NCBI GenBank assembly: GCA_039583875.1
Contig: CM077153.1
Span: 115,750,568 to 115,814,567 of the forward strand
Length of the DNA: 64,000 nucleotides
Direction: 5' to 3'
Source: Platanthera guangdongensis
Lineage: Eukaryota > Streptophyta > Magnoliopsida > Asparagales > Orchidaceae
Shown here: one piece after another, positions 10,057 through 20,789 of the stretch
Layout: the number at the start of each line of letters is the position of its first letter
How positions within the stretch are numbered: position 1 is the first letter of the stretch
Position numbers and translations under genes: made by a program
Notes under the pieces: model-generated
The model's database searches: none
Told to the model about the DNA's origin: nothing
Seen by the model: the letters and a program-made list of their open reading frames with translations, nothing else

Positions 10057-11832
10057 AAGTTCATCAAAATCATACTTCTTTTGGGCTAGTCTGAACACTT
10101 ATAAGAACTATCCTATTGATATGATATGATACGATTTATGGTGCTGTGTTTGATGATATATTTTTGTTTATTCTGGAATAGTATATTACTTTTTGTTGCA
10201 CCAGCCCATCTTTTAGCACTGCAATTATATTGTGTTTGACCTGAATTTATTTGGACTGGCATATGTTGATATGTTGTATGTGCTGATCTACTTTTCCCTC
10301 ATTATTATCATCTAATGCATATTTGGTATTAACTCTAGATGAGTACTCATACATCAATATGTTACATGTTGCCAAAATAACATTATCTCTTGAATTATAA
10401 ATTGCGCAGTTGATAAAAAAATGGCATAGTACAAGTTGTTTGCAGGTGCTGAAGGAATTCTTACAATAGAACTAGCCAAAGAAAGGGGTGGAATAAAACC
10501 ATTAAGGAGGTGCAATCGTGGTGAAAACACATCGCCTGCACAGTCGATTTCAGGGGAGTAATTTGAACTTCCAAGTTTCTTCTACTTTATTTTGCACTTG
10601 TTCTGTCGTAAAAATTTTATCAAGGGCTTCTAATGATTCAGGGCGTAGAATTGATAGGGCCTAGCAACGACTCAAGTGTGGGGGTGGTATAGCCCTTGCA
10701 TACTGGGTGAGGATACTTTGATCGATCACGGATTTAATGGTCTTAATGTCTGAAATACTTAATCAAAACTTTATTCCGATTTTTCAATGACAATCGATTG
10801 GTATTGCTGAACATCCTAGGAGTTCAATCAATGAATCTGAAGCATTAACATATATACTATAAAGCTCATTTAAGTCTATTTTTTGTGCACAAAATTTTTG
10901 GTTGATTTACTTCTATTACAATTCTTGGTTATTGACCTCTAAAAGTAAAGGGAGGGGTGAGCGAGAGTGGAGTGAAAGATATAAGCTAAGCATGAGTTCA
11001 GTCAGTCTCACCATTTCGATCATCCACTCAATCTTTTGAGCTTGAACCTTTTCAGTCACATCATTAAATGTTCAACATTCCCGATGCTCCCATTAGTTGA
11101 TCTTAATAAGTTAGCCGGTTATGGGTATTTCATTATAAAAGAATAGATGAAATTCATAGTGATATGCGGCCTAGATATATGTCTACATACTTTGAATGAT
11201 CCATACTATGATCAACAAAAAAAGGGGGAAAGCAAAACAAAATAATGAAAAGAAGAATGTTTAAAGATCATAGTGATATGTGGCCGAGGTATGTGCACTT
11301 ATATTTGGAATGATCCCAACTATGATATATATATAAAAAAAAGTTGTACGATGTTGAACCCCATAACTGAGTGAATTATTATGATTACTAATTAGGGAAT
11401 AAAAATATGCTATTAACGTCGATCCACAATTCCTAACAAAGGTTGTTCCTATCCTACTTTCAATTGCACTACTATCTCTTGCGATGGACAAATCGGAAAC
11501 TTAGCTTACTCTCATCTTTTTCTGAACTTGTAGGAGACCAATAAGAGGTATTGCTTGGAAGTAAATTACCTATTTTCGAGAAAACCATACACTATACTGA
11601 GTGACCTACTTGAGATTTATTTTCCATCTAACTAATGAATTTGTGCATGATTGAACTCGTGCTGATTGGTAGGCATATCAGTTGAGTAAAGCGAAATTCT
11701 TGAGTAAACTTTGCTTATGGTACCTAAGACAGGAGAACCACCTGGATTCGTATCGTGTCACGATCTCTCCATCCATATGAGGGTCAAGAATTATCGTTGC
11801 TAGGGACTAGCAACAACTCAAGTGTGTGGGTG
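10057..11832 (+). other. long non-coding 3' part of Athila element
   Basis: AT-rich, no accepted ORF. A purine-tract-like sequence CTCAAGTGTGGGGGTGG lies at about 10671-10687, well before the real one at the LTR edge. A tandem duplication of about 60 bp occurs at 11155-11213 and 11269-11326 (CATAGTGATATG... ATGATCC.ACTATGAT). Long non-coding 3' regions are usual in Athila. Confidence 0.7.
11813..11832 (+). other. polypurine tract of Athila element
   Basis: CAACTCAAGTGTGTGGGTG abuts the 3' LTR start at 11833. Its position fits the plus-strand primer site, although it is interrupted by T residues. A more purine-rich relative sits at 10671-10687. Confidence 0.6.
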
Positions 11833-13093
11833 TGATAACTTCTTAATAGAAGTTATCTAAGCCCATTATTTCTACTAATATTTATTGAAAAGGAGAACAA
11901 ATCGAAGTTAATGGATAAAAATATGATTAAAATTTATATTTAGGAATTACTCTACTTATTTGATCATATTACATAGTTTCCATGCAGGTGACACCAAGAA
12001 AATTGATTTGGACAAAGAAAAAGATGAAATTCTCATTTCCTGAAGAAGTTGTTGCAACAACCCGTTTTCGATGTTGCAACATTGTCTGTTCCGAAAATTC
12101 AGAATTTTTAAATTCAAATATGGACGGTTACACCTCTTAAAGGAAGGACGGTTACACCTCTTTAAGAGGGGGATTTTCGGCCAGAATAGGAGATAGAAAA
12201 GGAAGGAATAGAAGAAAAAGGGGAGGCGGATCTTGGAGAAAGGAGAAATCATCTTGGAGGAAGAAGAACTAGGGCACACCGGATCTTGAAGACGGAGCGG
12301 TTCAATACACTTCGGAGAACGAATTCCTGCGTTATATTTTGCTTTTCCTTCATCATGCACTGTAAGATATTTCTTGTTTGTTGGTGTGCTTCATCCATCG
12401 TGATGAACTAATTTGCTTTAATCTCGTATTGTGAGAATACTTCGTTTCTTGTGATGACAATTTATTAACTTCTCTTAATTTGTGAACGTTTGGTGAATGT
12501 TTGTGCTGAATTTATGATCTTTAATTCGAGGTTTTTGGCCAAGATCTCAACTTTTTACTGCGCTTCATAAATCGAGAGAGTAGTTGCGTAAGTATATCGT
12601 AGATTCGGTATGGCATTTGAAGGGAGAAAGAGATTTCCCCTTGGTGTTAGCAACTAGGGTTTTCAATCTTTAAGCGGTTCTTATTTCACCTACGGGGTAA
12701 TAGAGAAATAGGAACTTCCGATATCGAGAGGTACGGATTTTTAGTCTAAAACCGTTGCAAGACGTTTCACCACTCGTTCTCACAAAAACTATATTCAAAA
12801 GGTTGTCACACTAGACTTAGGAAATCACGATACGAGATTATCTTTAATCACTGACACAAAGTATTCTCCTTCCGGATCTTTAGCTTATTTTCGTTAATTA
12901 GAAATTGTGTTTTAAGATTTTAGTATTCTAAAACCATCATCTTAATTTACTTGGATTTAAAGAAAAGGCATAGCTAATACTTGCAAGCGCTGAATCCACC
13001 ATCTCCTCGAGGGAACGATTCTTTTCTCACTTTATATTACTTGAACCGGCACGTACACTTGCGTTATTTTATATATACGTTTCGGGCGTATCA
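11833..13093 (+). repeat. 3' LTR of Athila element (1261 bp)
   Basis: Same length and ends as the 5' LTR, with about 20 differences noted by eye. The GTTGTTGCAACAAC palindrome is at 12048-12061 and GTTGCAAC at 12073-12080, so both words are conserved between the LTRs. Confidence 0.95.
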
Positions 13094-13098
13094 CCTGT
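13094..13098. repeat. target-site duplication CCTGT (right)
   Basis: Direct copy of 1156-1160 immediately after the CA end of the 3' LTR. Confidence 0.95.
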
Positions 13099-13325
13099 GC
13101 AGCAGCTCCCACTCCTGAGAACGTCGGCGGGTGAAAAGTCATAAACCGTGTCAACTGCTTCTCAGTGGCTCGAGGATTCACAACCACAACAGGTTCCGGC
13201 CTCGCCTCCACCTGTTCTGGCCTCACGGCCGGCTGCGCCTGCCCAACCGACTGTCCTTGAACCACCGCAAACAAAGCCTCAATAATTTGTCGCATAGTTT
13301 CTGCAGATGGCGGAGGTGTAGGCAC
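13094..13325 (-). pseudogene. Ty3 gag N-terminal part, cut off by the Athila insertion
   Basis: The minus strand encodes a Gln/Pro/Glu-rich N-terminus and then TRFMTFHPPTFSGVG, a hallmark of Tekay/Del Gag just before the capsid domain. The reading frame is compatible with that at 1160 once one CCTGT copy is discounted, so insertion was clean and inside the codons. The true start codon is unclear: the frame upstream meets a TAG within about 40 bases. It sits 3' of its own LTR and primer site at 13595-15679. Confidence 0.8.
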
Positions 13326-13594
13326 CTCAGTTGGTATCGTACTTTCATCCTAACGTTGGGGCTCCGATTGCCATGCACCACTCCGAGTCACCTAAAGGTG
13401 ACAAGACACACATATTAGCGGCCTTACACAAACAAACAACACAAAATAGGAACACGCAGGTTCCTCAAACACAAGAATTTGCATTCCTATCATGGACATT
13501 CAGGAGTTCAAACGTGATACCGTGGTTCGCACAGACACGTGCTCGCCACCCCACAAAAGAAGGCGACCACGACTTCGAGAGGCAAAGACCAAGA
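13326..13594 (-). other. 5' leader of the minus-strand Ty3 element
   Basis: Lies between the primer site (13595-13606) and the gag start. It has several stops in all minus frames, so the gag start is probably damaged. I see no other feature. Confidence 0.5.
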
Positions 13595-13606
13595 CAGCTG
13601 ATACCA
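13595..13606 (-). other. primer-binding site, tRNA-iMet type
   Basis: The minus strand reads TGGTATCAGCTG, matching the start of the plant iMet primer site (TGGTATCAGAGC) except for two bases. It lies four bases from the LTR end at 13611. Confidence 0.7.
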
Positions 13607-13610
13607 AAAA

Positions 13611-15679
13611 AGTAACAACCCCATCCGTTCATATAATATATACTAGAAGGTCCGGCCGGGGCCCCACAACATATACCACAAAACAGACGATGAAGCTACA
13701 GAGTGATACCAGAGTAGCGCAGCGCACCTAACACATTGCATTCTAGCGGAAGCCTATACACTTGAACTCCTCTCTTGAATGTCCAACATATAAAACTCCA
13801 CATTTTATAGATTATAGGAATGTATTACAACATGTAACCATCGTTGGCCTTATGGCCTTACAGGTCTTTCAAACAGTGGCCCAAACATTGGCACGCGGGC
13901 CAGCCACATCAAAAGAAAACATAACATGTACATTCACAATAGCCTTCTAGGGCTAGCAGCGGAAGCAGCAAAAGCAATAGGGACTTCAACCCTTATGCGT
14001 CTCGCTCGGTTCTCCAACACCTGCACAGGGACATTCCACCCAAGGGTGGCAAACAGAGGCAACAGTCAGCATTCAGCTGACCAAATTATAACGACCCTAC
14101 CCCTTTTCTCGGGGCAGCGGTAATCTTCCCTACATGCATATAATGTCACAAGCATGGCAATATATCTCATATAATGTGCTTTCATGCACACATGCCATCA
14201 CAACTGTCAGCCACCCGGCCCAACGGTCCGTGCACTCAGGGCACATTCTTGGTGTACTGGCAAATCAGTTGCCCACCACCGTATCAGGGTCACAGCCCAA
14301 CGACAACTCACTTGAGAATTTACTCCGTGGCGTGCAGCCGAAGTTTTATAGTATTAGTGAACCGGGATTCGCTCGTAGCCCCCCATTGTCTCACGGTGCG
14401 TAGGCCTAAGACTCTTGCTATGCGCTCCAACAGACCGCACCTTTTGGTCTCACGTCGGACGGACATAACGCAGGTCGTATCCTCCACCCCCATTGCTCAA
14501 ATTGCCTTGCCATCACCGAGCACGACATGCTCGCGGCTAAATAAAGGCGCGGGTAGGTCTCACCGATCTTGTTCTGGCATTCAAGCCTGGGTATTTGCCT
14601 GGACTACCACTCCAGTACTTCCTGCTACTATCTTTCATAGGTCCAACCCGGCGACTCCTAAACTACACATTTATCACAGAGTCTTCTACAGTTCGTATGC
14701 AACATCACCAATCCAGACCAACCTGTCCAGATGGGCTTCACACAGCATGCCTATTCCGTACTCCATTTTCGGATCTATATGCCAACAAAGGGGATTCCAT
14801 GAATCTACCCAAAGACTCCCAAACTCAGCCACCTTTTGGTGGGGGAATCACATACATATGCCAAAAAGGAAGCCTTCACATGGCTAAGAAGAAAAGTCGT
14901 TACCCTTGAAGACCTCTTTGGTGCCATGAGCTCTAAGCTGGCTCGAACGACTCACAAGAGCTTTTCCTCCGCAACGTCGACCTCAGATCTCTCGTCGGTA
15001 AACCGCAGCACCACCGATGATCAGCCCCCTCTCCTCCTCCTCCTTCCTCTCTCTTTCTCTCTCTAGAAGTGTAGAAAGAGAAGACTAAAAGACAAATGAG
15101 TTTCCCCAACCCATTCTCAGCCTTAAGAAGACAGGGAGGCCTCTCGGCCCTTGGATCCAGGCTGAAGGAATGGATGACCACGATTTCACCAAAAATCATA
15201 AATTTTGCCTGACACGGCCTGTGACACGCCCGTGTCCATGGACGTGTTCCCTAAGAGGCGCTCAACCGACTTACCCAATCCAATGACACGCCCGTGTCAT
15301 GGGCCGTATCACCCGACATGCCTTCAGACACGCCCATGTCTGTGGCCGTGTTTATCAGGCTGAAAAAGCTCAAAATCACCCGAGACTCACATGGCCTGTA
15401 ACACGCCCGTGTCCCAGGCCGTGTGCCCATACACGACACTAGACACGCTCCAGCTCAAACTCATCGGGCTGAGTTCGTCGACCGTGCTGACACGCCCTGT
15501 GACACGCCCGTGTCACAGGCCGTGTCCGAAGCACTCGACGATCGTCGACCAAATGGTGTCGATCACTCGTCAACTGTTCCTCCTGAACACTCGTCGAACA
15601 CAGGACACGCCCTGGGACACGCCCGTGTCCCAGGTCGTGTCACCCTAAAAATGAGCCTGCTGAAAAATGGGTTGTTATA
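13611..15679 (-). repeat. 5' LTR of the minus-strand Ty3 element (about 2.07 kb)
   Basis: On the plus strand it begins GTAACAACCCC and ends GGGTTGTTATA, so it has inverted ends of the TGTAACAACCC type; both terminal dinucleotides are mutated. Related sequences occur in opposite orientation at 35099-37169 and inside the giant LTR near 46393-48690. A shared landmark is the CATCACCAATCC...GGACTTCACACA block at about 14703-14745. Just inside the minus-strand start it holds the ACACGCCCGTGT array at 15210-15642. ORFs here are not genes. Confidence 0.8.
15210..15642. repeat. ACACGCCCGTGT palindromic-word array
   Basis: The imperfect palindrome ACACGCCCGTGT occurs exactly about five times (near 15223, 15288, 15402, 15500, 15620), with many half-words GGCCGTGT and GACACG. 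Two sites extend to palindromes of nearly 38 bp (about 15489-15526 and 15602-15640). Spacing is irregular, unlike a normal tandem repeat. Confidence 0.85.
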
Positions 15680-16685
15680 TGTTTAGCGCCCTAAAATCAC
15701 TTCTCATCCACTAGCTGTTCATTCCCGATCCCTAGCTGACTCGTCATTCTCGATCCCGACTGTCTCCCTCCTCCATTTTTTCAGATGCATTGATCTCCCT
15801 CACCGTCGACGCCGACTTCCTCCCTCCTCAAAAAGGACGTCTACCTTCCTCCTCGCCGACACCACCCCTCCTCGTCTTCCAGATCTTCCAACGACAGCCC
15901 TTTTGCCTCTCAGCTCGCCGACGACGCATCTCCGACTTTTCTTCCAAGTCCTCTAACGCCAGCCCATCCGCCTCCCAACTCGCAAACAGCGCCCCCTCGT
16001 CTCTCTGCTCAATGACGACGCCCGCCCTCCTCTCTACGAGCTTTTCGAAGGTAAGCATAGTTCTCTCGCATCCATCTGTGAGTGCATCCCCTCCCCCTTC
16101 TGAAAGTTTTTGCCATGTGCCCTAGGCTTAGGCTCTGTTCCAGCGCAGAATCTTCTGTTCCAGTGCAGATTCCAGTTCGATCTCCCACATCATCGGCCTC
16201 TGACTATCATTCTCACTGCAATATACTCCCATACTGAACATAACTAGAATCTGCACTGGAATGCCTGCAATATACTCCTACATCACTGGCCTCCGATTGT
16301 ATATAGCTGAATGTTTACGAATAGAACTTGAAATTTGTCTGTACATAGCTGAATGCTTGCAAAATTGTATTGCCTCTAGTTGATTGTCTGCAAAATTGTT
16401 TATTTGTATCATATACAAAAACCATACTGAAGAGATCTGAAGGCATATGCAACAATATTACTATTATCTGCAAGTTGTGTATTTTCCCTAGTTGATTGAA
16501 ATCTGCCACAATATTAGTGTTATCTGCATCTAATATTGATGCAAATTTGAAGGCATATGCAACAATTAATGATTTCTGATTTAACGTGTTCGTAAGATAG
16601 TCATTTCATGGGTAGGGTTGGAAATTTTATGATTGAGATTGCAATTTGTCGGATATGTATTGTCTACTGATAGGTATACAACGTA
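15680..16685. other. non-coding stretch, possible 5' region of the Myb/SANT-like relic
   Basis: 15690-16120 is C-rich with CTCC repeats, as in many plant 5' untranslated regions. 16135-16270 repeats TTCCAGTGCAGATTCCAG in both orientations. 16300-16680 is AT-rich. I accept no ORF. Confidence 0.4.
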
Positions 16686-17240
16686 ATGGGAAAACCCAAG
16701 GAGGGAGGCATTTCAGCAACTTGAGATTCAAATGAATTTTTTATTTTTTGTGATCTTTGCATTAAAGAGATCCGGTTGGGCAATCGGCCTACCACCCAGT
16801 TCAGCAAATATGGTTGGAAAAATTTGATTGTGTCATTTAAAGAACGCACCAAAAAAACTTATGATCGATTGCAAATGAAGAACAAATGAGATCATCTGTA
16901 GAAAGACTGGAAAGTGTGGAAAGAAATAAAACATGGACAGACGAGTTTAGGATGAGATCCGGAAAAGAGAACTGTTGCTGCATCTGATGAGTGGTGGACA
17001 GAAAAAATAAAGGTCATCTAAAAATCACTAAATTTACACAAAATTATTCTTGTAATATTTTTAATATTGTTTTATTTATTATATATAGGTTGTTCCCGCT
17101 GCCAAAAAATTTCGATATGGTGGTATTTCTCCCGAGTTAGAGGAGAAACTTGATATTATGTTTAATCAAGTTGTCGCAACAGGTGAAGATTCTTGAGCAC
17201 CATCAATTGGCAGTGTACCACCTAATATGGAGCACGTAGA
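16686..17240 (+). pseudogene. Myb/SANT-like DNA-binding domain protein, broken
   Basis: From ATG 16686 the frame encodes FCDLCIKEI, then GNRPTTQFSKYGWKNLIVSF, KDWKVWKEIKHG and ASDEWWTEKIK. This is the plant Myb/SANT-like domain of L10-interacting MYB proteins and some PIF/Harbinger transposon partners. A GT-AG interval at 17013-17088 separates it from exon 2 (VVPAAKKFRYGGISPELEEKL), and the frame fits if it is removed. Stops lie at 16722, 16887, 16899, 16953 and 17194. Four of the five are TGA where this family normally has Trp, which fits G-to-A change. The retained intron argues against a processed copy. Whether this is a host gene relic or transposon cargo is open. Confidence 0.75.
17013..17088 (+). 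other. intron in Myb/SANT-like pseudogene
   Basis: Starts GTCATC, ends TATATATAG and is very T-rich. Removing it joins two in-frame segments of the same domain family. Confidence 0.65.
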
Positions 17241-17584
17241 TGCAGAAGAAGTGTTGGGTATTGCATCCACAATAACCCAGATTTGTATGAAGTCACCCTT
17301 GAACTAAGATGAATTAAGTTTGTATTTGATGCCCTTTTTAGTTGATTGTTTGCAGGATACAATTGCCAAGTGTAGACTAAGGTCAGTCTACAATGAGTCA
17401 CCAAACACAGAACCATACAATGTAATCACTCATTGTATGATCCATGGTGTTGACTCATGTGTAGCCTCTTTATTGGGACACACTTCCTTTTCAAGCACTA
17501 AGGGCATGAGAGAAAAGTTAGATGCTGATTTTAATAAAAAAAAACATGTTTTTAGATTTTCAGAAAAATTCTCCAAGTGTTTTT

Positions 17585-18063
17585 CTCGAGTACTATGTTT
17601 GGTACTCGAGAAGGACTAAATATTGTTCTCGAGTAAGACTTATCATGATTTCGAGTTGCAGAAGCAGTTCTCGAGAAACCCTAATGTGTTCTCGAGAAAA
17701 CCTTCTATACTCGAGTACTTCATGACACTTGTTCGCGAATTACATTTTCTCCTGATCGAATTTTTCTAAGTCTTTTTCTCGAGAAGACTGAGTTTATTCT
17801 TGAGAAGACTATGCTTAATTCTCGAGATGCAGAAGATTTTTCTCTAGACCTAGACTATTTTTCTTGAGAGCCAGACATCTGTTCTCGAGAATACTTATTT
17901 GTTCTTGAGTACCAGATTGTTCTTTCTCGAGAACTAAAATTCATTTTTCTCGAGTACTTCTTTTATTCTCGAGATTGTTGATTTCCACCTCCACATTTTT
18001 TCTAAGTCCTTTTTCTCTAGATCTTCATTATTGTTCTCGAGAACAAAAGTTATTTTTCTCGAG
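17585..18063. repeat. CTCGAG palindromic-word array
   Basis: I count 14 exact CTCGAG hexamers in 479 bp, the first at 17585 and the last at 18058. Most are set in TTCTCGAG(A/T)A, with further one-base variants (TTCTTGAG, TTTCGAG). Chance expectation is about one per 4 kb. Spacing varies from about 15 to over 60 bp, so this is not a simple tandem array. Confidence 0.95.
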
Positions 18064-18107
18064 ACCTGAGATTTGACATCAAAGTTGACTTCGACTGAAA
18101 ATGTGGA

Positions 18108-18441
18108 GGTCACGCCCCTGGTCACGGGCGCGACGGTGGTCGTGTCGGGGAGGTAGAACCGGGAGCGTGTCGCATCGAAAAGTCACCGGCGAGGTCTTGT
18201 CAGCCAGGTGGAGGAGTACACGCCCGTGTCGCATCTTGACACGGGCGTGTCTGTTCGGGTTGACGATCGTAGAGCGCGGTTTCGTCGAGCTTCATTGACA
18301 CGAGCATCGGTCACGGGGCGTGTTATTGGACACGGGCGTGTGGCCGGCGTGTCACATGATTTTTTTCAAAAACGTCTGATTCACTGGAATTTGAAATGTC
18401 ACGCCCAGGTCACGGGCGTGACCCAATGTACACGGGCGTGT
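18108..18441. repeat. ACACGGGCGTGT palindromic-word array
   Basis: Exact 12-mers ACACG-SS-CGTGT occur near 18218, 18239, 18329 and 18429, with variants TCACGGGCGTGA and CACGCCCAGGTCACGGGCGTG. It is the same word as in the LTR at 13611-15679, which belongs to a different Ty3 lineage. Confidence 0.9.
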
Positions 18442-18684
18442 ACTTGCATTTTTTTTAGCAATTTTCCTGAAAATTTCAGGAAATCAAAATAAACTTAAGT
18501 TAGGAAATATTTACAAAAAAGAAACATTTTATTAAAGGAATTTAACTAAAAATAAAAAAAGAAACTAAAATGACTTATTTAATGGACATAAAAATAGGTA
18601 TATCTACAACTCATCAACTAGCCTTCTTTAACTCTGCTTAGTGATGATTTGCTCGAGAGGAGCAAATGTTTAAGTCTGGTGGTG

Positions 18685-20372
18685 TGATGAGTCCGATATT
18701 TATAGTGTTTTTCGGACTCATCTGTGCTAGTTTTCACGCACTTGCACTTCACTTTTAGTATGTTATCGTTGATATTTTAGTTATATAGTTTTTCACGCTA
18801 AGTGCATTATTTTGGCCCTTGTGGCATGCAATTGCACATTCTGTTGTTGGGGGTAAGCACCTGGTGCTCCCCAGGGGCTCTTTCCAGTTACTTTTGTTGA
18901 ATTCTTGTTTTCCTGGAAGGTCCTGTTTGCTTTTATTTGTTGGTATGCAGGTGGTGCATTTTCCCCAAGGATGGAATGCAGGTTTGAGGAAAATGCACGG
19001 TCGTGCGTTTTCTTAGGACACGGTTCTTTGTGATTGTGCGTTTTGTTTGTGCAGGAGAAACGTCGAGCTGAGCTCGACGAACTGAGATCGACGATCTTAA
19101 CGCACAATTAACACACGGTTTCATCAGAACCGTGCGCGAAGGAAATGTACGGTTTTCCTATAGCTTTCTTGTTTGTTTCATTCTATGGTTAATCGTGCGA
19201 TTTGTTCACGCACGGGTGGAAGCGCCTGTGCGCGAGTAAAACGCACGGTTCCACTGTATTTTCTTGATTTCCTCCGCTCTGAGTTTACTCGTGCGATTTT
19301 CTTCACGCACGGGCGGAAGCGCCCGTGCACGAGTAAAATGCACGGGTTAACGCATCTGCATCGGCAAGCTTGGCCTGCAAGTTAATAACGCACGGTTAGC
19401 GCACGGTCATGCGCCAAACCATGCGTGCCTATTTTTCTGACCTGCTTCTATTTAAAGCGCATATTTCTTCTTCTGAAAAAAGGACTCTGGTATGCTGTTC
19501 TTCCCGCAGTTTTAGGGCAAAGTTCCACCATTTTCCACCTTGGAGAGGCCTCCGAGCAAGCTTTCAATGCCAAATCAAAGCCGGAGCTTCCTCTCGGCCT
19601 CCACCTTCATCCTTGAGCTTCAAGAAGAGTTAGATCTAGCTTTCTCCATCAAGTTGGGAGAAGTTTGTGCCATCCTCCACCGACTCGTGACACGAAGAAG
19701 ATGGGTCCATTGGGAGTGAGTGACAGCCTCCTCTACCCCGGACGCAGTTGAGGACCGAGCTATGACGTGGATTGACAACCTGTCGATTCCTTCCATGAAT
19801 CCTCCGCAAGACTTCGGATCCGGTCGATTTCACACACTTTTCTTCTCTTATTGTTGATAGTTTAGTTGGTCTCTTGTATATGATGAAGTTATTCTTATTT
19901 TGATAAACATATGTATACAATCACGTCTATGTGATTTCATATCTATGTTATTTGCTTGAGGTGCGCCTTTATTTTCCTTCCTCCACCACATCGTGCCGCA
20001 CTAGCAATTGCTAGAGGCGTGCGTAGCGAAGAGGTGCTCTCGACCCTCATTCTGCCATTCTAACCACTTCATCCGCAAGCCTACTCGTCCATCCGCCTAG
20101 CAATTCGGTGCATAGCGGCCTGTGTAGTCTTCCATCCCGCCTGGCGAAGCATCGTATAAAGGCGTTGTATAGGAGTAGTTGTTAGTGTTTTATTTTCTTT
20201 TTCCGCAACTATCAAAACCCCCCTTCGTTAACTTCGACCTAAAGACTTCAATCTCAAGTCCTCCTCGAAATTAACTCTACCTTACCGTGTTCCTTGAAGA
20301 GATCGATACTTGGGGAAATTCACCCATTTTATATTACTTGTGTGACCGGTACACTTGCCGTCCAACGCATCA
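18685..20372 (+). repeat. 3' LTR (or solo LTR) of an Athila-like element (1688 bp)
   Basis: Starts TGATGAGTCCG after a purine-rich tract and ends CCAACGCATCA. Its last 60 bp (TTATATTACTTG..GACCGG.ACACTTGC) match the LTR end of the Athila element at 1161-13093, so it is the same clade but a different family. No primer site follows, so this is a 3' or solo LTR. It contains the CGCACGG word cluster at about 18985-19405. Confidence 0.8.
18985..19405. repeat. CGCACGG/CCGTGCG word cluster in Athila-like LTR
   Basis: Both orientations of CGCACGG recur at least eight times, including the hairpin-like CACGCACGGGCGGAAGCG followed by CCCGTGC near 19312-19330 and a relative near 19211. The cluster also holds the word CGTCGAGCTGAGCTCGACGA at 19061-19080, repeated in a different LTR at 42140. 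Confidence 0.85.
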
Positions 20373-20702
20373 AAGTGGACACGGAGTTCTTACTCTTGTG
20401 TCAATTTAAAACAAACACCTTTCATTCTTTCTGTAATAGTCTATGTATAGTTTGAGTTTGTAGGCCTGATTTATAAAGGCCGAGTGGTAGGATTCAATGA
20501 GGAATCTAAGTGGGTAAGCCTGTGTTATAAATGCTGAGTGTAGGATCCATTTTGGATCTGAGTGTAGGGCTGTCCTCCCAGCCTGAGTGGTAGGGCTGTT
20601 GGCCTGAGGTAGGTCGTTGTTTAGCCACTTAGTTGTAGGGCCTTGTGCCTAAGGAGTAAGCCTTGGATGAGACTGAGTTGTCCTGCGGGTTCGAGTTGTA
20701 AG
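20373..20702 (+). repeat. diverged LTR fragment with GATCTGAGTGTAGGG repeats
   Basis: Non-coding. Short phrases such as TAGGATCC, GATCTGAGTGTAGGGC and GGCCTGAGGTAGG recur every 25-40 bp. The same phrases in the same style occur on the opposite strand at about 37350-37560, so the two are copies of one repeat family. Confidence 0.6.
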
Positions 20703-20789
20703 CTCATAAGGAACCGAGTTTTAGGGGAAGAGCCTGATCTAACACACTGTTAGAAAGGCGCAGAGGGACAGTGGACGTTCTAAAGATCG

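Larger units (their letters stand above)
1161..13093 (+). mobile_element. Athila-type Ty3 LTR retrotransposon, nearly complete, coding region broken by stops
   Basis: An 11.9-kb element bounded by two 1261-bp LTRs (TGATAAC...GTATCA) and the CCTGT duplication. Order: 5' LTR, tRNA-Asp primer site, gag, protease, RT, RNase H, integrase, spacer, env-position ORF, long non-coding 3' part, purine-rich tract, 3' LTR. This order, the tRNA-Asp primer and the protein motifs are those of the Athila clade. It is inserted into the gag of a minus-strand Ty3 element. By eye the LTRs differ at roughly 20 sites, about 1.5 percent, so insertion is recent. Gag-pol keeps one frame from 2616 to 8093 with five stops and no frameshift, so the copy cannot make its own full polyprotein without readthrough. 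Confidence 0.95.
17241..18684 (+). other. 3' internal, non-coding part of a second Athila-like element
   Basis: No coding. It holds the CTCGAG array (17585-18063) and the ACACGGGCGTGT array (18108-18441), then AT-rich sequence. It ends with AGGAGCAAATGTTTAAGTCT and GGTGGTG, a purine-rich tract before the LTR at 18685. The left limit of the element is not clear: 17241-17560 may still belong to the Myb-like locus. Confidence 0.5.

Noticed and set aside
14134..15066. Plus-strand ORFs of 76-237 codons in the LTR at 13611-15679
   Set aside because: No known domain, they overlap one another in different frames, and the region is an LTR of a minus-strand element.
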